Positions 34,501 through 43,943 of a DNA stretch of 64,000 nt are shown here, in pieces. The position numbers and the translations under genes were made by a program. Numbering within the stretch: position 1 is the stretch's first letter; each line of letters starts with the position of its first letter. The stretch comes from JBMOKU01 sp049324315 (GTDB taxonomy: Bacteria; Bacillota; Clostridia; Peptostreptococcales; Thermotaleaceae), in NCBI GenBank assembly GCA_049324315.1, contig JBMOKU010000032.1:206413-270412 (forward strand). Direction: 5' to 3'. The notes under the pieces are model-generated. The model saw only the letters and a list, made by a program, of their open reading frames with translations. It searched no databases and was not told the origin of the DNA.

Positions 34501-34532
34501 ACAAAAGGACTTCAAAAAAGAAGTCCTTTTGT
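34501..34532 (-). terminator. Terminator after CoA-transferase gene
   Basis: ACAAAAGGACTTC pairs with GAAGTCCTTTTGT across six A residues, giving T-rich ends on both strands. Confidence 0.85.
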
Positions 34533-34548
34533 GTTATTTTACCAGAAT

Positions 34549-35739
34549 CTATGCAAGCACATTTTCTTTCTTTAAAGTTTCGATTTCTTCACTGCTCATA
34601 CCCAGCATTTGCTGCAGTATTTCTTCCGTATGCTGTCCTAAAAGCGGTGCTGGTCTACGGACGCTTCCTTGGGTTTCACTCATTTTAATAGGAACACCGG
34701 GCATCTTAAGTTTACCGGCCACAGGATGCTCAATCTCCGTAATCATTTGCCTTGCCAATACCTGAGGATCTTCCAGTACTTTGTCGACAGTATTAATCGG
34801 TCCGTTAGGAACACCGGCTTTGTCAAGAATATCCTGCCATTCCTTCGTCGTTTTTTCCTTTGTCAGCGCATTAATTAATGGCACCAATTCCTCAACATTT
34901 TTGGTGCGCAGTGGATTTGTTTTGAAACGCTCATCTTCAATCCACCCGGTGGTATTTAACACCTCGCACAGCTTTACAAAGAGCGCATCATTTCCTGCGG
35001 CAATCATAATCTCCCCATCTGCCGTCTCAAAGGGTTCAAATGGCGTAATGGATGAATGACGATTTCCTGCGGGTTTTGGTGCTTGCCCTGTCACTACGTA
35101 GCGGGCAATGGCATTTTCCAAGATAGCAACCTGGCAGTCCAGCATGGCCACATCTACCTTCTGACCCGTACCGGTATTATTTCTATAATTTATGGCAGCT
35201 AGAATTCCGATGGCTGAAAACAATCCTGCAGTAATATCACCGATGGAAGGTCCTACCCTTGTAGGCTTTCCTCCTTTTTCGCCGGTTATACTCATAATGC
35301 CGCCCATTGCTTGAACTACGGCGTCATATGCAGCTCTTTTGCTGTAAGGACCCGAATGTCCGAAGCCAGAGCAAGCTGCATAGATGATTTTCGGATTGAT
35401 CTTTTTTAGCTCTTCATAGCCTAGCCCCAGTTTTTCCATTGTACCAGGCCTAAAGTTTTCAACAACCACATCGGCTTTTTTGACCATTTCTCTAAATAAA
35501 TCCTTTGCCTTTTCTTCCTTTAAGTTTAAAACAATGCTCCGCTTATTTCGATTAAGACTCATAAAATAGGCACTTTCATTTCCTACATAGGGTCCAAACT
35601 GTCTGGAGTCGTCTCCTACCCCCGGAGCTTCAATTTTAATGATATCCGCTCCCATATCGGCCATAACCATCGTAGCATAGGGACCTGCCAATACCCTTGT
35701 CAAATCAAGTACCTTAATTCCTTCTAATGCTTGTTCCAT
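34549..35739 (-). CDS. Class III (CaiB/BaiF/Frc-type) CoA-transferase
   Basis: 396 residues with the N-terminal LEGIKVLDLTRVLAGPYATM signature, VVENFRPGTMEKLGLGY and the catalytic aspartate in VDVAMLDCQ. The family moves CoA between carboxylic acids, for example formyl-CoA:oxalate or carnitine. The site AAGGAGGG precedes the ATG. It is the most downstream gene of the run that starts with the FdrA-type genes, behind a nitrilase and a cyclase-type hydrolase. Activation of oxalate, malonate or a similar acid from ureide breakdown is an inference. Confidence 0.87.
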   Translation of the reverse strand: MEQALEGIKVLDLTRVLAGPYATMVMADMGADIIKIEAPGVGDDSRQFGPYVGNESAYFMSLNRNKRSIVLNLKEEKAKDLFREMVKKADVVVENFRPGTMEKLGLGYEELKKINPKIIYAACSGFGHSGPYSKRAAYDAVVQAMGGIMSITGEKGGKPTRVGPSIGDITAGLFSAIGILAAINYRNNTGTGQKVDVAMLDCQVAILENAIARYVVTGQAPKPAGNRHSSITPFEPFETADGEIMIAAGNDALFVKLCEVLNTTGWIEDERFKTNPLRTKNVEELVPLINALTKEKTTKEWQDILDKAGVPNGPINTVDKVLEDPQVLARQMITEIEHPVAGKLKMPGVPIKMSETQGSVRRPAPLLGQHTEEILQQMLGMSSEEIETLKKENVLA

Positions 35740-35907
35740 CGTATGTAGCCCTCCTTTTTCATTATGTCTGTTGCTTAAAAAAGCTTATTTTTCATAATGT
35801 AATGTTGCTCCATACCTTAAATTATATGCCAAAAATGCCAAGAAACCCAGATTTTTTTGTGAAAATTCATAACATTTTGATACTTATGCTTTTTTTTCAT
35901 GTTTTAC

Positions 35908-36798
35908 CTATTTTTTGTAAGGTATTCTTCTTGAAGGTTCAAAACTGCATTTTCCTTCATTCAAAATTTCTCCATATACCTTTACATTACGATCTTCAAT
36001 ATGATCAAAAATCATGGGTGACTTCGTTCCATAACTAACATATTGAATTGGATTTGGGTCCAGCTTCGCAGCGATAATCTCCTCTGTCCCTCTGGCGAGG
36101 GCAATTACCTGCGCGATCGGGCTGACAATCATGCTGTGGCCAAAGTAATAGTTCTTACCGGCATCAGGACCGATGGAATTGGCAGCCAGCATATATACAT
36201 GGTTGTCATACGCTCTGGCTTTGTTCACCATTTCCCATATCTCATAGCTTCTAAGTAAAGCCGACGGTCTTGTGATGATCTCTGCTCCCTTCAATGCCAA
36301 TACCCTTGAGAGCTCAGGAAAATCTCCATCATAGCAAATGATCATCCCGATCCTGCCTAACTTTGTATCTACGACTACCGTGCTATCGCCGGGTGTCGTC
36401 CAGCCTCCCCCTTCCAATCTTTCCGTCGGAAAAGGGTGAGTCTTTCTATAATTTCCTATAATTTCACCCGTATCATCAATTAAAACCGAACTGTTCAGTA
36501 TAATATTTTTTGCTTCTCCTCTTTCATAAAGTGGAAAGACAACGTGAACGCCAAACGCTTTAGCCAACTTTTGAATTTTCTCTGTGTGTTTGCCCGGCAC
36601 AGGACACAACATCTCATAAAATTCTTCAACAGGCATATTGGGTGTAAAACCGGTGGTGATTGTTTCCGGAAAAATGATTAGTTCCGCTTCATATTCTTTA
36701 ACGGCTTTCTCCAGCCATGTACAGCATTTGTCGATATTGGCTTCTATCTGATTGGGTTCAGCGGCAATCTGAACGCATGCAGCAATATGCTCTTTCAT
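35908..36798 (-). CDS. Nitrilase-superfamily amidohydrolase
   Basis: 296 residues from the ATG at 36798 (AGGAGG). The Glu-Lys-Cys triad is visible: E in IIFPETITTG, K in NYRKTHPFPTE and C in GMIICYDGDFPE. The family hydrolyses amide or carbamoyl C-N bonds. Between a cyclase-type hydrolase and a CoA-transferase it may deamidate an oxamate- or carbamoyl-like intermediate, which is inference. A hairpin (36834-36853) lies between it and the cyclase gene. Confidence 0.85.
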   Translation of the reverse strand: MKEHIAACVQIAAEPNQIEANIDKCCTWLEKAVKEYEAELIIFPETITTGFTPNMPVEEFYEMLCPVPGKHTEKIQKLAKAFGVHVVFPLYERGEAKNIILNSSVLIDDTGEIIGNYRKTHPFPTERLEGGGWTTPGDSTVVVDTKLGRIGMIICYDGDFPELSRVLALKGAEIITRPSALLRSYEIWEMVNKARAYDNHVYMLAANSIGPDAGKNYYFGHSMIVSPIAQVIALARGTEEIIAAKLDPNPIQYVSYGTKSPMIFDHIEDRNVKVYGEILNEGKCSFEPSRRIPYKK

Positions 36799-36833
36799 TT
36801 TTAAACCTCCTATTATCAAAATATATAACACTG

Positions 36834-36853
36834 CCCGCCTGTTCAGGCGGGCA
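36834..36853. repeat. GC-rich hairpin between cyclase and nitrilase genes
   Basis: GCCCGCCTGTTCAGGCGGGC, a perfect eight-base stem with a four-base loop and no T-run; a REP-like unit or processing site rather than a terminator. Confidence 0.55.
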
Positions 36854-36864
36854 TACTGTATCAT

Positions 36865-37650
36865 TTATTTCACTTCATCATAGGCAACAATACGGCAGAT
36901 ACTGGACTCTCCACCTTCAAATCGCCAAGGATAGCAGCCCACGATCAATCGTTTGTTCAGAACCTTATCAATTTCTCCACCAAGGTTTTCTGCATGGATA
37001 ATATCATAAGGGAATAAATCGATATGCATCAGCTGATAGTCTTCATCCGGGAATATTTCTTCCAAGCTCTTTCCATATTTTTCTCTCATATACTTATCTG
37101 CTTCCTTTGCCTGTCTCGGACACCATTCACGAATCTTTGTATTCATTGGGTGGTCAGCAGATCCACAGTCAACACCAATCCATTTGATTTCCATTTTTCT
37201 ACACCAATCTGAAAACTCCTTTGTCGGTCCAGGGTGCTTTGTCATATATCTTACTTCATCGGCTTCCGGTTGATCCCATGCATATCTGTGATAGCCTGTA
37301 TTGATAATCAAGATATCACCCTTTTTTACTTCTACTCTGTCTGTGATATCCTTTGATGTATAGATTCCATAGTCTTCAGCCATATCCGATAAGTCAACCA
37401 CAACAGCAGGTCCGATCAGATCCTCCAATGGAATGGCAGCAATATCCCTACCATGGGTACAGAAGTGTAATGAGCCGTCAAGGTGAGTTCCTACATGGTT
37501 TGATGTTGTAATGACTTGACCATTTGCTCCATTGGATGACAATCTCTTAAAAAACTTGATTTGCAATGGCTCATAGGTAGGCCATGGCGGTGTAAGATGA
37601 CTCAGTTTTTGTGTTAAATCGTACATTTTAATATTTTTCCAAAATTCCAT
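36865..37650 (-). CDS. Cyclase-family (kynurenine formamidase-like) hydrolase
   Basis: 261 residues of the PF04199 group. The metal-binding HxGTHxDxxxH pattern is in SNHVGTHLDGSLHF, and a downstream VDCGSADHP and YDIIHAENLGGE complete the core. Family members hydrolyse N-formyl or cyclic amide/lactam bonds. It sits 24 bases after the DUF1116 gene and just before the nitrilase, so ring or amide opening in the same pathway is likely. The specific substrate is unknown. Confidence 0.82.
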   Translation of the reverse strand: MEFWKNIKMYDLTQKLSHLTPPWPTYEPLQIKFFKRLSSNGANGQVITTSNHVGTHLDGSLHFCTHGRDIAAIPLEDLIGPAVVVDLSDMAEDYGIYTSKDITDRVEVKKGDILIINTGYHRYAWDQPEADEVRYMTKHPGPTKEFSDWCRKMEIKWIGVDCGSADHPMNTKIREWCPRQAKEADKYMREKYGKSLEEIFPDEDYQLMHIDLFPYDIIHAENLGGEIDKVLNKRLIVGCYPWRFEGGESSICRIVAYDEVK

Positions 37651-37674
37651 TTGAAATACCTCCTCATATTTTAA

Positions 37675-38940
37675 TTACTCCAACAATCCTTTGGCTTCAA
37701 GGTCTGTCACAAAAGCCTCCAGGGCATCTTCAAAACACTTCATCGGTGGACGCACCAAACCTGCACCTACTTGACCGACACCCGGCTCTCTATGGGCAAT
37801 TCCCGTATTAATAATAGGCAAAATACCTGTCTCTATGACCTTTTGAATATCGATAGCTGTGGCTGTTCCACGGAAATTTAGTACAGGAATCTTATAGGCA
37901 TTGTTCTCACCCTGGGTAATCTCATACATTGTTTTTGAATATCGGATCGCATCATCCGGCGTACCGCCTACAAATTGTACGATGGCGGGAGCTGCTGCCA
38001 TGGCGAAACCGCCAATTCCACAGGTTTCTGTTATCGTGCTGTCACCAATGTCAGGATTTGCATCCTTTTCCGTAAATCCCGGGAAGAACAGTCCATCGAT
38101 AATTTCAGCTGGTGCCGTGAACCACTGCTCTCCAAGCCCAGATATTCGGATACCAAACTCAGTACCGTTTCTTGCCATGGTATATACCAAAGTACTGTAA
38201 GGTATACCTTTAGCCGCCTCCAATGTAGCCTTGCAGGCAGGCATGGTCAGATTTAGGAAGAAATGATCATTACTGTGTATAAACTTCAAAACATCTGCTT
38301 TATCTTGAGAAGAAAAATCAGTATTAACAATATGCGGTGCCAATTCACGGATTAGCAATGAAGTACCTGCTTTATTTCTGTTATGCCCCTCATCCCCCAT
38401 TAGAACCACTTGGGCAATCATATTTTTTAAATCAATGGGACCGGAAAGTTCTAAAGCTGCCTTTAGCACAGGAGCAAGTATCTGTTCCATCCACTTCAGT
38501 CTTTTGATGACCTCTTCACTATAAGCACCATATCGCAATACCTTTCCAAGGCCTTCGTTCAGTGTACAATAAGCATGATTTCCATAAGTCATGTTTTTAA
38601 TGATCCATACCGGCATAGAAGCTGTCATAACGCCAGCCATAGGTCCTACGGCATCATGGTGATGGCAGGGCTCAAAGGTTATTTCACCGGATTGAACTAA
38701 TTGAACAGCCTCTTCCTCATCCTTGGCAAGACCTTCGTAAATCAATCCTCCAATAACAGCGCCCCGCAAAGGTCCACTCATGTTCTCCCATGTGATTGGC
38801 GGACCTGCATGAAATATTTTCTTTTTTGACATACCCGGAATGACTTCCTCGGCAGTTCCTATCCCAATCAGCGTTGGCTGCCCGTTTAGAATACGCTGCA
38901 GTGCTTCTTCATTTGCTTTTTGAATTCTTTCTTGTACCAT
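37675..38940 (-). CDS. DUF1116 protein, oxamate carbamoyltransferase subunit AllG-like
   Basis: 421 residues of the YlbE/DUF1116 family. The N-terminal HAGPPITWENMSGPLRGAVIG motif is the family's signature; HHHDAVGPMAGVMTASMP and NKAGTSLLIRELAP follow. In Escherichia coli AllF (FdrA), AllG (YlbE) and AllH (YlbF) together form the enzyme that phosphorolyses oxalurate to oxamate and carbamoyl phosphate. All three homologues are here. The site GGAGGGG precedes the ATG. The natural substrate here is not established because no allantoin genes are seen in the window. Confidence 0.87.
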   Translation of the reverse strand: MVQERIQKANEEALQRILNGQPTLIGIGTAEEVIPGMSKKKIFHAGPPITWENMSGPLRGAVIGGLIYEGLAKDEEEAVQLVQSGEITFEPCHHHDAVGPMAGVMTASMPVWIIKNMTYGNHAYCTLNEGLGKVLRYGAYSEEVIKRLKWMEQILAPVLKAALELSGPIDLKNMIAQVVLMGDEGHNRNKAGTSLLIRELAPHIVNTDFSSQDKADVLKFIHSNDHFFLNLTMPACKATLEAAKGIPYSTLVYTMARNGTEFGIRISGLGEQWFTAPAEIIDGLFFPGFTEKDANPDIGDSTITETCGIGGFAMAAAPAIVQFVGGTPDDAIRYSKTMYEITQGENNAYKIPVLNFRGTATAIDIQKVIETGILPIINTGIAHREPGVGQVGAGLVRPPMKCFEDALEAFVTDLEAKGLLE

Positions 38941-38967
38941 CGATTTTCCCCTCCTTCTGTATTGATA

Positions 38968-39144
38968 CTACTTCCCCTTTAATCTGGATAGTAAGGATGC
39001 CATTTTTTGATTTCCCCCTGCTGGAGGACGCCAATCAACATGAATGGCCTTTACGCCTTGATTTTTTAGATCTTTAGCAAATCCTTCAATTCCCATATTG
39101 ATCACTTTTAATTCTGAACGAAATAATTCATTGATTTTAGACAT
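38968..39144 (-). CDS. Small companion protein with VDWRPPAGG motif
   Basis: 58 residues in the gap between FdrA and AllG-like genes. AGGAGGG precedes the ATG, and spacing to both neighbours is 11 and 27 bases, so it is a genuine cistron. The sequence has a short VINMGIEGFAKDLKNQG alpha/beta segment and IHVDWRPPAGG, a motif I associate with the FdrA/DUF1116 group. It may be a separated subunit or domain of the carbamoyltransferase complex. No enzymatic residues are evident on their own. Confidence 0.75.
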   Translation of the reverse strand: MSKINELFRSELKVINMGIEGFAKDLKNQGVKAIHVDWRPPAGGNQKMASLLSRLKGK

Positions 39145-39155
39145 ACGCTTCCCTC

Positions 39156-40712
39156 CTACGCAAGTCTTTTGAGTATATCGGAAGCCAATCTCACAGCCTG
39201 AGCATTTGACGGCATAACCAGTACTCCTGCTTCTCTCAGCTTCTCTTCTTGTTTCGTTAGATTTTGTGGATCACCTGTTGTACCACATACCGATGCAATG
39301 AATAGCACAGGTTTTCCCATCTTATCTCTTATGATAGAAAACTTCTTGATGCTGTCTACCATTTCACCGACAGGATCGGGATGGGCGCCATAACCGATAA
39401 CAAAATCCATTAAAACAACGGCAATTTCTTCATCTTCCGCTTCCTTCAGCAAACGCTCCTGTCTATATGACGGATCAATCATGGGATGGGGTCTGTTAAC
39501 CGTAAATACGTCATCTCCTAAGTCGACGCAAGTATGCTCCTTGCTTTGGTGTACATTGACAAGGGCATATTCGGGCTTCAAAGGGATGTTAGAATAAATA
39601 TCTCCAACTGTTTTTGACAGCATCTTCATGGCTTCATCACAAAGTGTCCCCCCTGTATAAAGGCCCCGCAGATATTTCTGCTCTTTGCTCAGTATGTTTA
39701 CTGCACCTTCAATCAACTGCTGGACGTCATCTTCCGGCAGGCTGTATCCCAGCATCTCCTGTGGTTGACCATCAGCAGCAAGGGTAGCAGCTTTATAGGC
39801 CGTATCCTCCAGGGTATAGCCAGGAACACCGCCATATTCACAAATCTTGTCAGTATCACCCCCGATGAAATTTACAACAAAGGGTTTTCCGCTTTTCTTA
39901 ACTTCTTGGAGTACCTTTTCAGCTATTTCAGGAGCCGGCGGCTTCGAGATCAACACGATGACCTTCGTTTCATCATCCTGGGTCAAGGCTTTGATTCCCT
40001 CTATCATCATGATACCGCCAATCTCGTTCTTTAAATCTCTTCCTCCTGTACCAATGACTTGGGATACACCACTTCCCAATTTATCAATCAGCACACTGAC
40101 TTCCTGGGTTCCGGTGCCTGAAGCACCTATGATTCCGATAGGACCTCGTGATACAACATTGGCAAAGGCCAAGGGGATATGGTTGATAATGGCGGTACCG
40201 CAATCCGGTCCCATCATCAATAGCCCCTTTTCTTTCGCTAGTTCTTTTAATTGTCTTTCTTCCTCTATGGATACATTATCACTGAAAAGCATGACATGCA
40301 TGTCTCGCTCCAATGCCTTTTTCACTTCGTTGAAAGCATATTTTCCCGGTATGGATATAAGTACAAGATTTGAGTCTGGCTCGTATTTCACGGCAGAATC
40401 AAAGGTTGGAGGGTTATACTCTCCCGTTGATGATTCTTTTTTTTCATTGAGCAGCTTATCTACCTTATCAACCACATTCTTCATAACCTTGGGCTCTTCC
40501 GTCAGCACAGTGATAAAAAAGTCATTGGGATTAAGCCCTAGAATTTTTTCATCTGCTAATCCTAAGTTCTGAGCCAATTCTTTATTGAGATCTGTTCCCA
40601 TCCCTACCAGAGCCTCTTTTATGCCATCCAGTTTCTTAATTTCTTTACTGATCAACATCAATGTTACGGAATCATAATAGCTCCCTTTTCTGATTTCAAC
40701 ACACACATGCAT
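39156..40712 (-). CDS. fdrA: FdrA family protein, oxamate carbamoyltransferase subunit AllF-like
   Basis: 518 residues with the succinyl-CoA-synthetase-like layout of FdrA. There is a Rossmann-like half with GPIGIIGASGTGTQEVS and GTGGRDLKNEIGG, followed by a second half with YIRGLYTGGTLCDEAM-like and VLMDFVIGYGAHPDPVGE motifs. It is the likely catalytic phosphate/carbamoyl-handling subunit with the AllG- and AllH-like genes. An opposite-strand frame of 241 codons over this gene is a shadow. The AGGAGG site is rather far (11 bases) from the ATG. Confidence 0.87.
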   Translation of the reverse strand: MHVCVEIRKGSYYDSVTLMLISKEIKKLDGIKEALVGMGTDLNKELAQNLGLADEKILGLNPNDFFITVLTEEPKVMKNVVDKVDKLLNEKKESSTGEYNPPTFDSAVKYEPDSNLVLISIPGKYAFNEVKKALERDMHVMLFSDNVSIEEERQLKELAKEKGLLMMGPDCGTAIINHIPLAFANVVSRGPIGIIGASGTGTQEVSVLIDKLGSGVSQVIGTGGRDLKNEIGGIMMIEGIKALTQDDETKVIVLISKPPAPEIAEKVLQEVKKSGKPFVVNFIGGDTDKICEYGGVPGYTLEDTAYKAATLAADGQPQEMLGYSLPEDDVQQLIEGAVNILSKEQKYLRGLYTGGTLCDEAMKMLSKTVGDIYSNIPLKPEYALVNVHQSKEHTCVDLGDDVFTVNRPHPMIDPSYRQERLLKEAEDEEIAVVLMDFVIGYGAHPDPVGEMVDSIKKFSIIRDKMGKPVLFIASVCGTTGDPQNLTKQEEKLREAGVLVMPSNAQAVRLASDILKRLA

Positions 40713-40737
40713 CGCAGATATTCCTCCTATCTATATT

Positions 40738-40871
40738 ATATAGCGCATTAAATATTTTACATTGTAGGGGTCGCTGCCTACAGCGACCCATTTCAACGTA
40801 TGGGCTGAACCGGGCTGCTGTAGGCAGCAGCCCCTACAAGATAAAATATAATTTTTTTATTGCGTTATATA
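40738..40871. repeat. MITE-like inverted-repeat element
   Basis: Two arms of about 50 bases (TATAGCGCATTAAATATTTTAC...GTAGGGGTCGCTGC type and its reverse with CCCCTACAAGATAAAATATA) enclose a short centre. Ends read TATATAGCGC/GCGTTATATA. It fills the gap between FdrA and AllH-like genes. Confidence 0.7.
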
Positions 40872-40951
40872 TAGCTGGTAGTTGATATTCGATTCTAACA
40901 TCTATATAGGTACAAGGTTCTGAGTTCTTTGTACCTTGTCGCTTTTCGCTT

Positions 40952-41911
40952 CTAACTTCTAACCTCTTTACGATACAGCACATCACCTAAACGGCATCCT
41001 ATGTAAATGCCGGCTAAAAAATCAGTTCCCGAAGTTTCTCCAACGCTTAATACATTCCTGATGGAAGAAATGAGATCGCCATTTTCAGTAGTTGAAAACA
41101 AATCGATGAGAAATTTTCTATTGCTTTCCGATGTTTCACCCTTCGCCGCGAAGCCAAGCATTTCAGCACTTACTCTCGTTGTCTGCTTCAAACTGCCCTT
41201 CATCATGACTTCATGATTTTTTTGCACACCTGCTACATCTGCTTGATGATAGTCAGCACAGTAGACCACCGCAGTCATCAGCCCGGCGAGGAAATCATCT
41301 CCTGAGGGGGTTAATCCTGGCCCAAACCCAACGATCTTCTTGACTGTTTGACACATTTCTTGAACATTCTCTATCATTATTTGCTGTAAAAAGTTTCGTA
41401 TTCTAGGATATATAAAAGTCGTATAGGGATTGCGTAAACGCTCCACTTCAACCTTTCTTTGATGAAACAATTCACTCTCCAGTTCAAAAACCACTGCTGC
41501 AATCCCTTCGTAATTCCCTTCCCTCACCAGTATCTGTCTCATGGCTTCTATATTCTTTATAAAACCCACTCTATCCACTTTGGTAAATTGAAAAAAAGGT
41601 CTTGCATCCCAGGGTTTGGCTGATTCTAGGTTCAATGCAAAGCTTCCATTTAGGACGCGTATTGATGCATCAGTAATACTAACCTCCATTCCCTGTTTTA
41701 GATCAAAAGATTGCATACTACTGCCAGCAGGCAGCTCGATAGAAATGGCTCGGGGCATGTTGGGCAATTGATTGGATATGATAGGAATAAAAAGGTCATT
41801 CTCTGTAAGAATATTGCATACCCTGTGAAATACGGAATGTATCTCTCCCTTTATTTCCCTACACATATGGATATCATTCTTTGTATACAAGCAAATATGA
41901 TTGGCTCTCAT
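40952..41911 (-). CDS. DUF2877 protein, oxamate carbamoyltransferase subunit AllH-like
   Basis: 319 residues of the YlbF/DUF2877 family. The diagnostic GFGPGLTPSGDDFLAGLM motif is near the middle, and GETSGTDFLAGIYIG repeats the pattern near the C-terminus. In Escherichia coli this is AllH, one of three subunits of the oxalurate-cleaving carbamoyltransferase. The start follows AAGGGATAAG. It is separated from fdrA by an inverted-repeat element but in the same direction and behind the PucR gene. Confidence 0.87.
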   Translation of the reverse strand: MRANHICLYTKNDIHMCREIKGEIHSVFHRVCNILTENDLFIPIISNQLPNMPRAISIELPAGSSMQSFDLKQGMEVSITDASIRVLNGSFALNLESAKPWDARPFFQFTKVDRVGFIKNIEAMRQILVREGNYEGIAAVVFELESELFHQRKVEVERLRNPYTTFIYPRIRNFLQQIMIENVQEMCQTVKKIVGFGPGLTPSGDDFLAGLMTAVVYCADYHQADVAGVQKNHEVMMKGSLKQTTRVSAEMLGFAAKGETSESNRKFLIDLFSTTENGDLISSIRNVLSVGETSGTDFLAGIYIGCRLGDVLYRKEVRS

Positions 41912-42036
41912 GTCTTATCCCTTTTCCATCATGTATTTGTGTAATGATTCACTGATTATTTCTTTACATATGATATTCGTTCCTTTAGGCATTTCCCCTA
42001 AACATGGGTGAGTCTATTTGTAACTACTTACTAATC

Positions 42037-43743
42037 TTATATTTCCTCTTTTTTCTTTAACTCTAATATCTTTAGGGACACTTGCACGTTCAATCTTTCG
42101 CCAGGATCATCCAGATCTATGCCTGTAATTTCCTTTATTCGCTGCATCCGGTATATGATGGTGTTATAATGGGTAAACATTTCTTCCGATATTTTTTTTA
42201 AGTTTCCGCCACACTGAAAATACATGTAAAGTGTCTTCACCAGCTCAGAATCTTTTTCTTTGTCATAGCTAACCAAAGGTGCTAAGGTTTCTTGATAAAA
42301 CTGGTTCAGTTCATCTTGCATTTCTTCATAGCAAAGAAGCCTGTAAATCCCTAATTCATCAAAATGAATCATCTCGCAGCCTTTATATCCACTGCTGTTT
42401 TTTGAAGCTTTACTTGCTTCGTTATAGCTTCTCCACAGTTTGTCTAACTCCTTATAAAATCTTCCCATACCCACGACCCATGGAATATCCTTTATTTCTT
42501 TTTCTATTTGATCAATAATTTGGCGGGCATAACTTTCTAATTCAGCCTTGATCATCTGGGCTGTTTTCGTCCGTTCGGCTCCATATAATATGATGATCTG
42601 GTCACTTTTATTTCCAAAAATGATTTTATCCTTACGATTTCTTGATACCCTTTCAATGATCTGTAGTACCTTACTGTTAAGCTGATAAAGAAAGCTGGAA
42701 TTATTGACCGTTTCTTTTACCAATTCCTTGATTGATTTTAAAGAAATAACCATCACTGCATATCCTATTCTGCTGTCGAAATCAAAAAACGATGCTCTTT
42801 CCATTGCTTTTCTATGTCGTTTTTCATCCTTTGACAATAGGTCATCAAAAAATTCAATTTTATGACGACTCTCAATTTCGAAAATAGATGCTTTTTTCAC
42901 TAAATCAAGGGCAATCATGGGGACTGCAGCTTCAATTGAGGTTAATTCGATAGCTGACATTTTTTTATGATCTTCCCATACATACAGATAGCCGTAGTGT
43001 CTTCCTTCAATATAGATAGGCACTTGGATACGATGGATACAGTCTTCCCATAGGTGATCTACCCGTGTAGTCAGGGTCTTCTGTCTCGAATGTGAATATC
43101 CTCTCTCATAGCTGTGCTCCCGTTCTTCCGCTAAGACCTTTTTGATATCATCCAGCTTTTCTTCTTGGCAGCAGATCACAGTGGTGTCAAAAATAACATC
43201 TGTAATAGCAACAGAATTTCCGATGGTAAGGGCAATAGTATCTGCTATCTCCTTGATACTTCCACCCTTTAGCATAACATTCATAAGCTTTGTATGAATT
43301 TCATCTACTTTTTTTAATGTATTTGTCTGTCTGTCAATGATCTCTGTCAGTACAGGCATCATGATTTCGGTATAGGCGGCATCGAAGGGTATCTCGATAA
43401 TGGGAAAGGATAGGTCGTTGGCTGCTTTAATAATCTCGTCCGGCAATCGGTCAACATATCTTTTCATTTTTATTCCCAAACCGGCCAGACCTTTGTCATT
43501 TAATTGCGGGATCAGGTTTAGCAGTATTTCTATATGATCTTTAATGGAATAAGCCGTTGTCAGCAGGAATTCCCCCGTTTTGACCCAGTCAATGATATCG
43601 GGAACCTCCATCACATTAACACTTAGGATTTTTCTTCCCACGCCGTCTTTTCCAGCCAAAATTTTCGCTGATTTCATCACTTCCAGATTCAACAGTTCTT
43701 CAATCGTAATTCCCAAGGATCTTTGCAAACCGAATTCCCCCAT
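42037..43743 (-). CDS. PucR-family transcriptional regulator
   Basis: 568 residues. N-terminal PucR domain (about 10-130, with EVPDIIDWVKTGEFLLTTAYS), a middle CdaR/GGDEF-like region and a C-terminal helix-turn-helix (LVKTLYMYFQCGGNLKKISE, then MFTHYNTIIYRMQRIKEITG). PucR proteins regulate purine or allantoin catabolism in Gram-positive bacteria. It is directly upstream of the AllF-G-H-type genes and probably controls them. A close paralogue is at 56361. Confidence 0.88.
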   Translation of the reverse strand: MGEFGLQRSLGITIEELLNLEVMKSAKILAGKDGVGRKILSVNVMEVPDIIDWVKTGEFLLTTAYSIKDHIEILLNLIPQLNDKGLAGLGIKMKRYVDRLPDEIIKAANDLSFPIIEIPFDAAYTEIMMPVLTEIIDRQTNTLKKVDEIHTKLMNVMLKGGSIKEIADTIALTIGNSVAITDVIFDTTVICCQEEKLDDIKKVLAEEREHSYERGYSHSRQKTLTTRVDHLWEDCIHRIQVPIYIEGRHYGYLYVWEDHKKMSAIELTSIEAAVPMIALDLVKKASIFEIESRHKIEFFDDLLSKDEKRHRKAMERASFFDFDSRIGYAVMVISLKSIKELVKETVNNSSFLYQLNSKVLQIIERVSRNRKDKIIFGNKSDQIIILYGAERTKTAQMIKAELESYARQIIDQIEKEIKDIPWVVGMGRFYKELDKLWRSYNEASKASKNSSGYKGCEMIHFDELGIYRLLCYEEMQDELNQFYQETLAPLVSYDKEKDSELVKTLYMYFQCGGNLKKISEEMFTHYNTIIYRMQRIKEITGIDLDDPGERLNVQVSLKILELKKKEEI

Positions 43744-43879
43744 CCCATTCCTTCTCTTGTATTGTTAACATATACTACATGTAATTAACCTTTACTATTT
43801 AATATGGTTTATATTCCATATACATGACATGAATCCTTTGTTATATATTCACAAATTGGCACCCTTGTTTTTATCATTA

Positions 43880-43915
43880 ACAAAAAAAGAAAAAGCACAC
43901 TATTTCTAGCATGCT
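43880..43915 (-). terminator. Terminator E1
   Basis: On the minus strand AGCATGCTA pairs with TAGTGTGCT across GAAA, followed by TTTTTCTTTTTTT. Near-identical units follow the genes ending at 46787 and 50650. Confidence 0.85.
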
Positions 43916-43943
43916 TATTCACTAAAGTAGGGCTTATCCATTT

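Noticed and set aside
39847..40572. 241-codon plus-strand reading frame opposite fdrA
   Set aside because: It mirrors the codon structure of the FdrA gene, lacks a ribosome-binding site and shows no family features.
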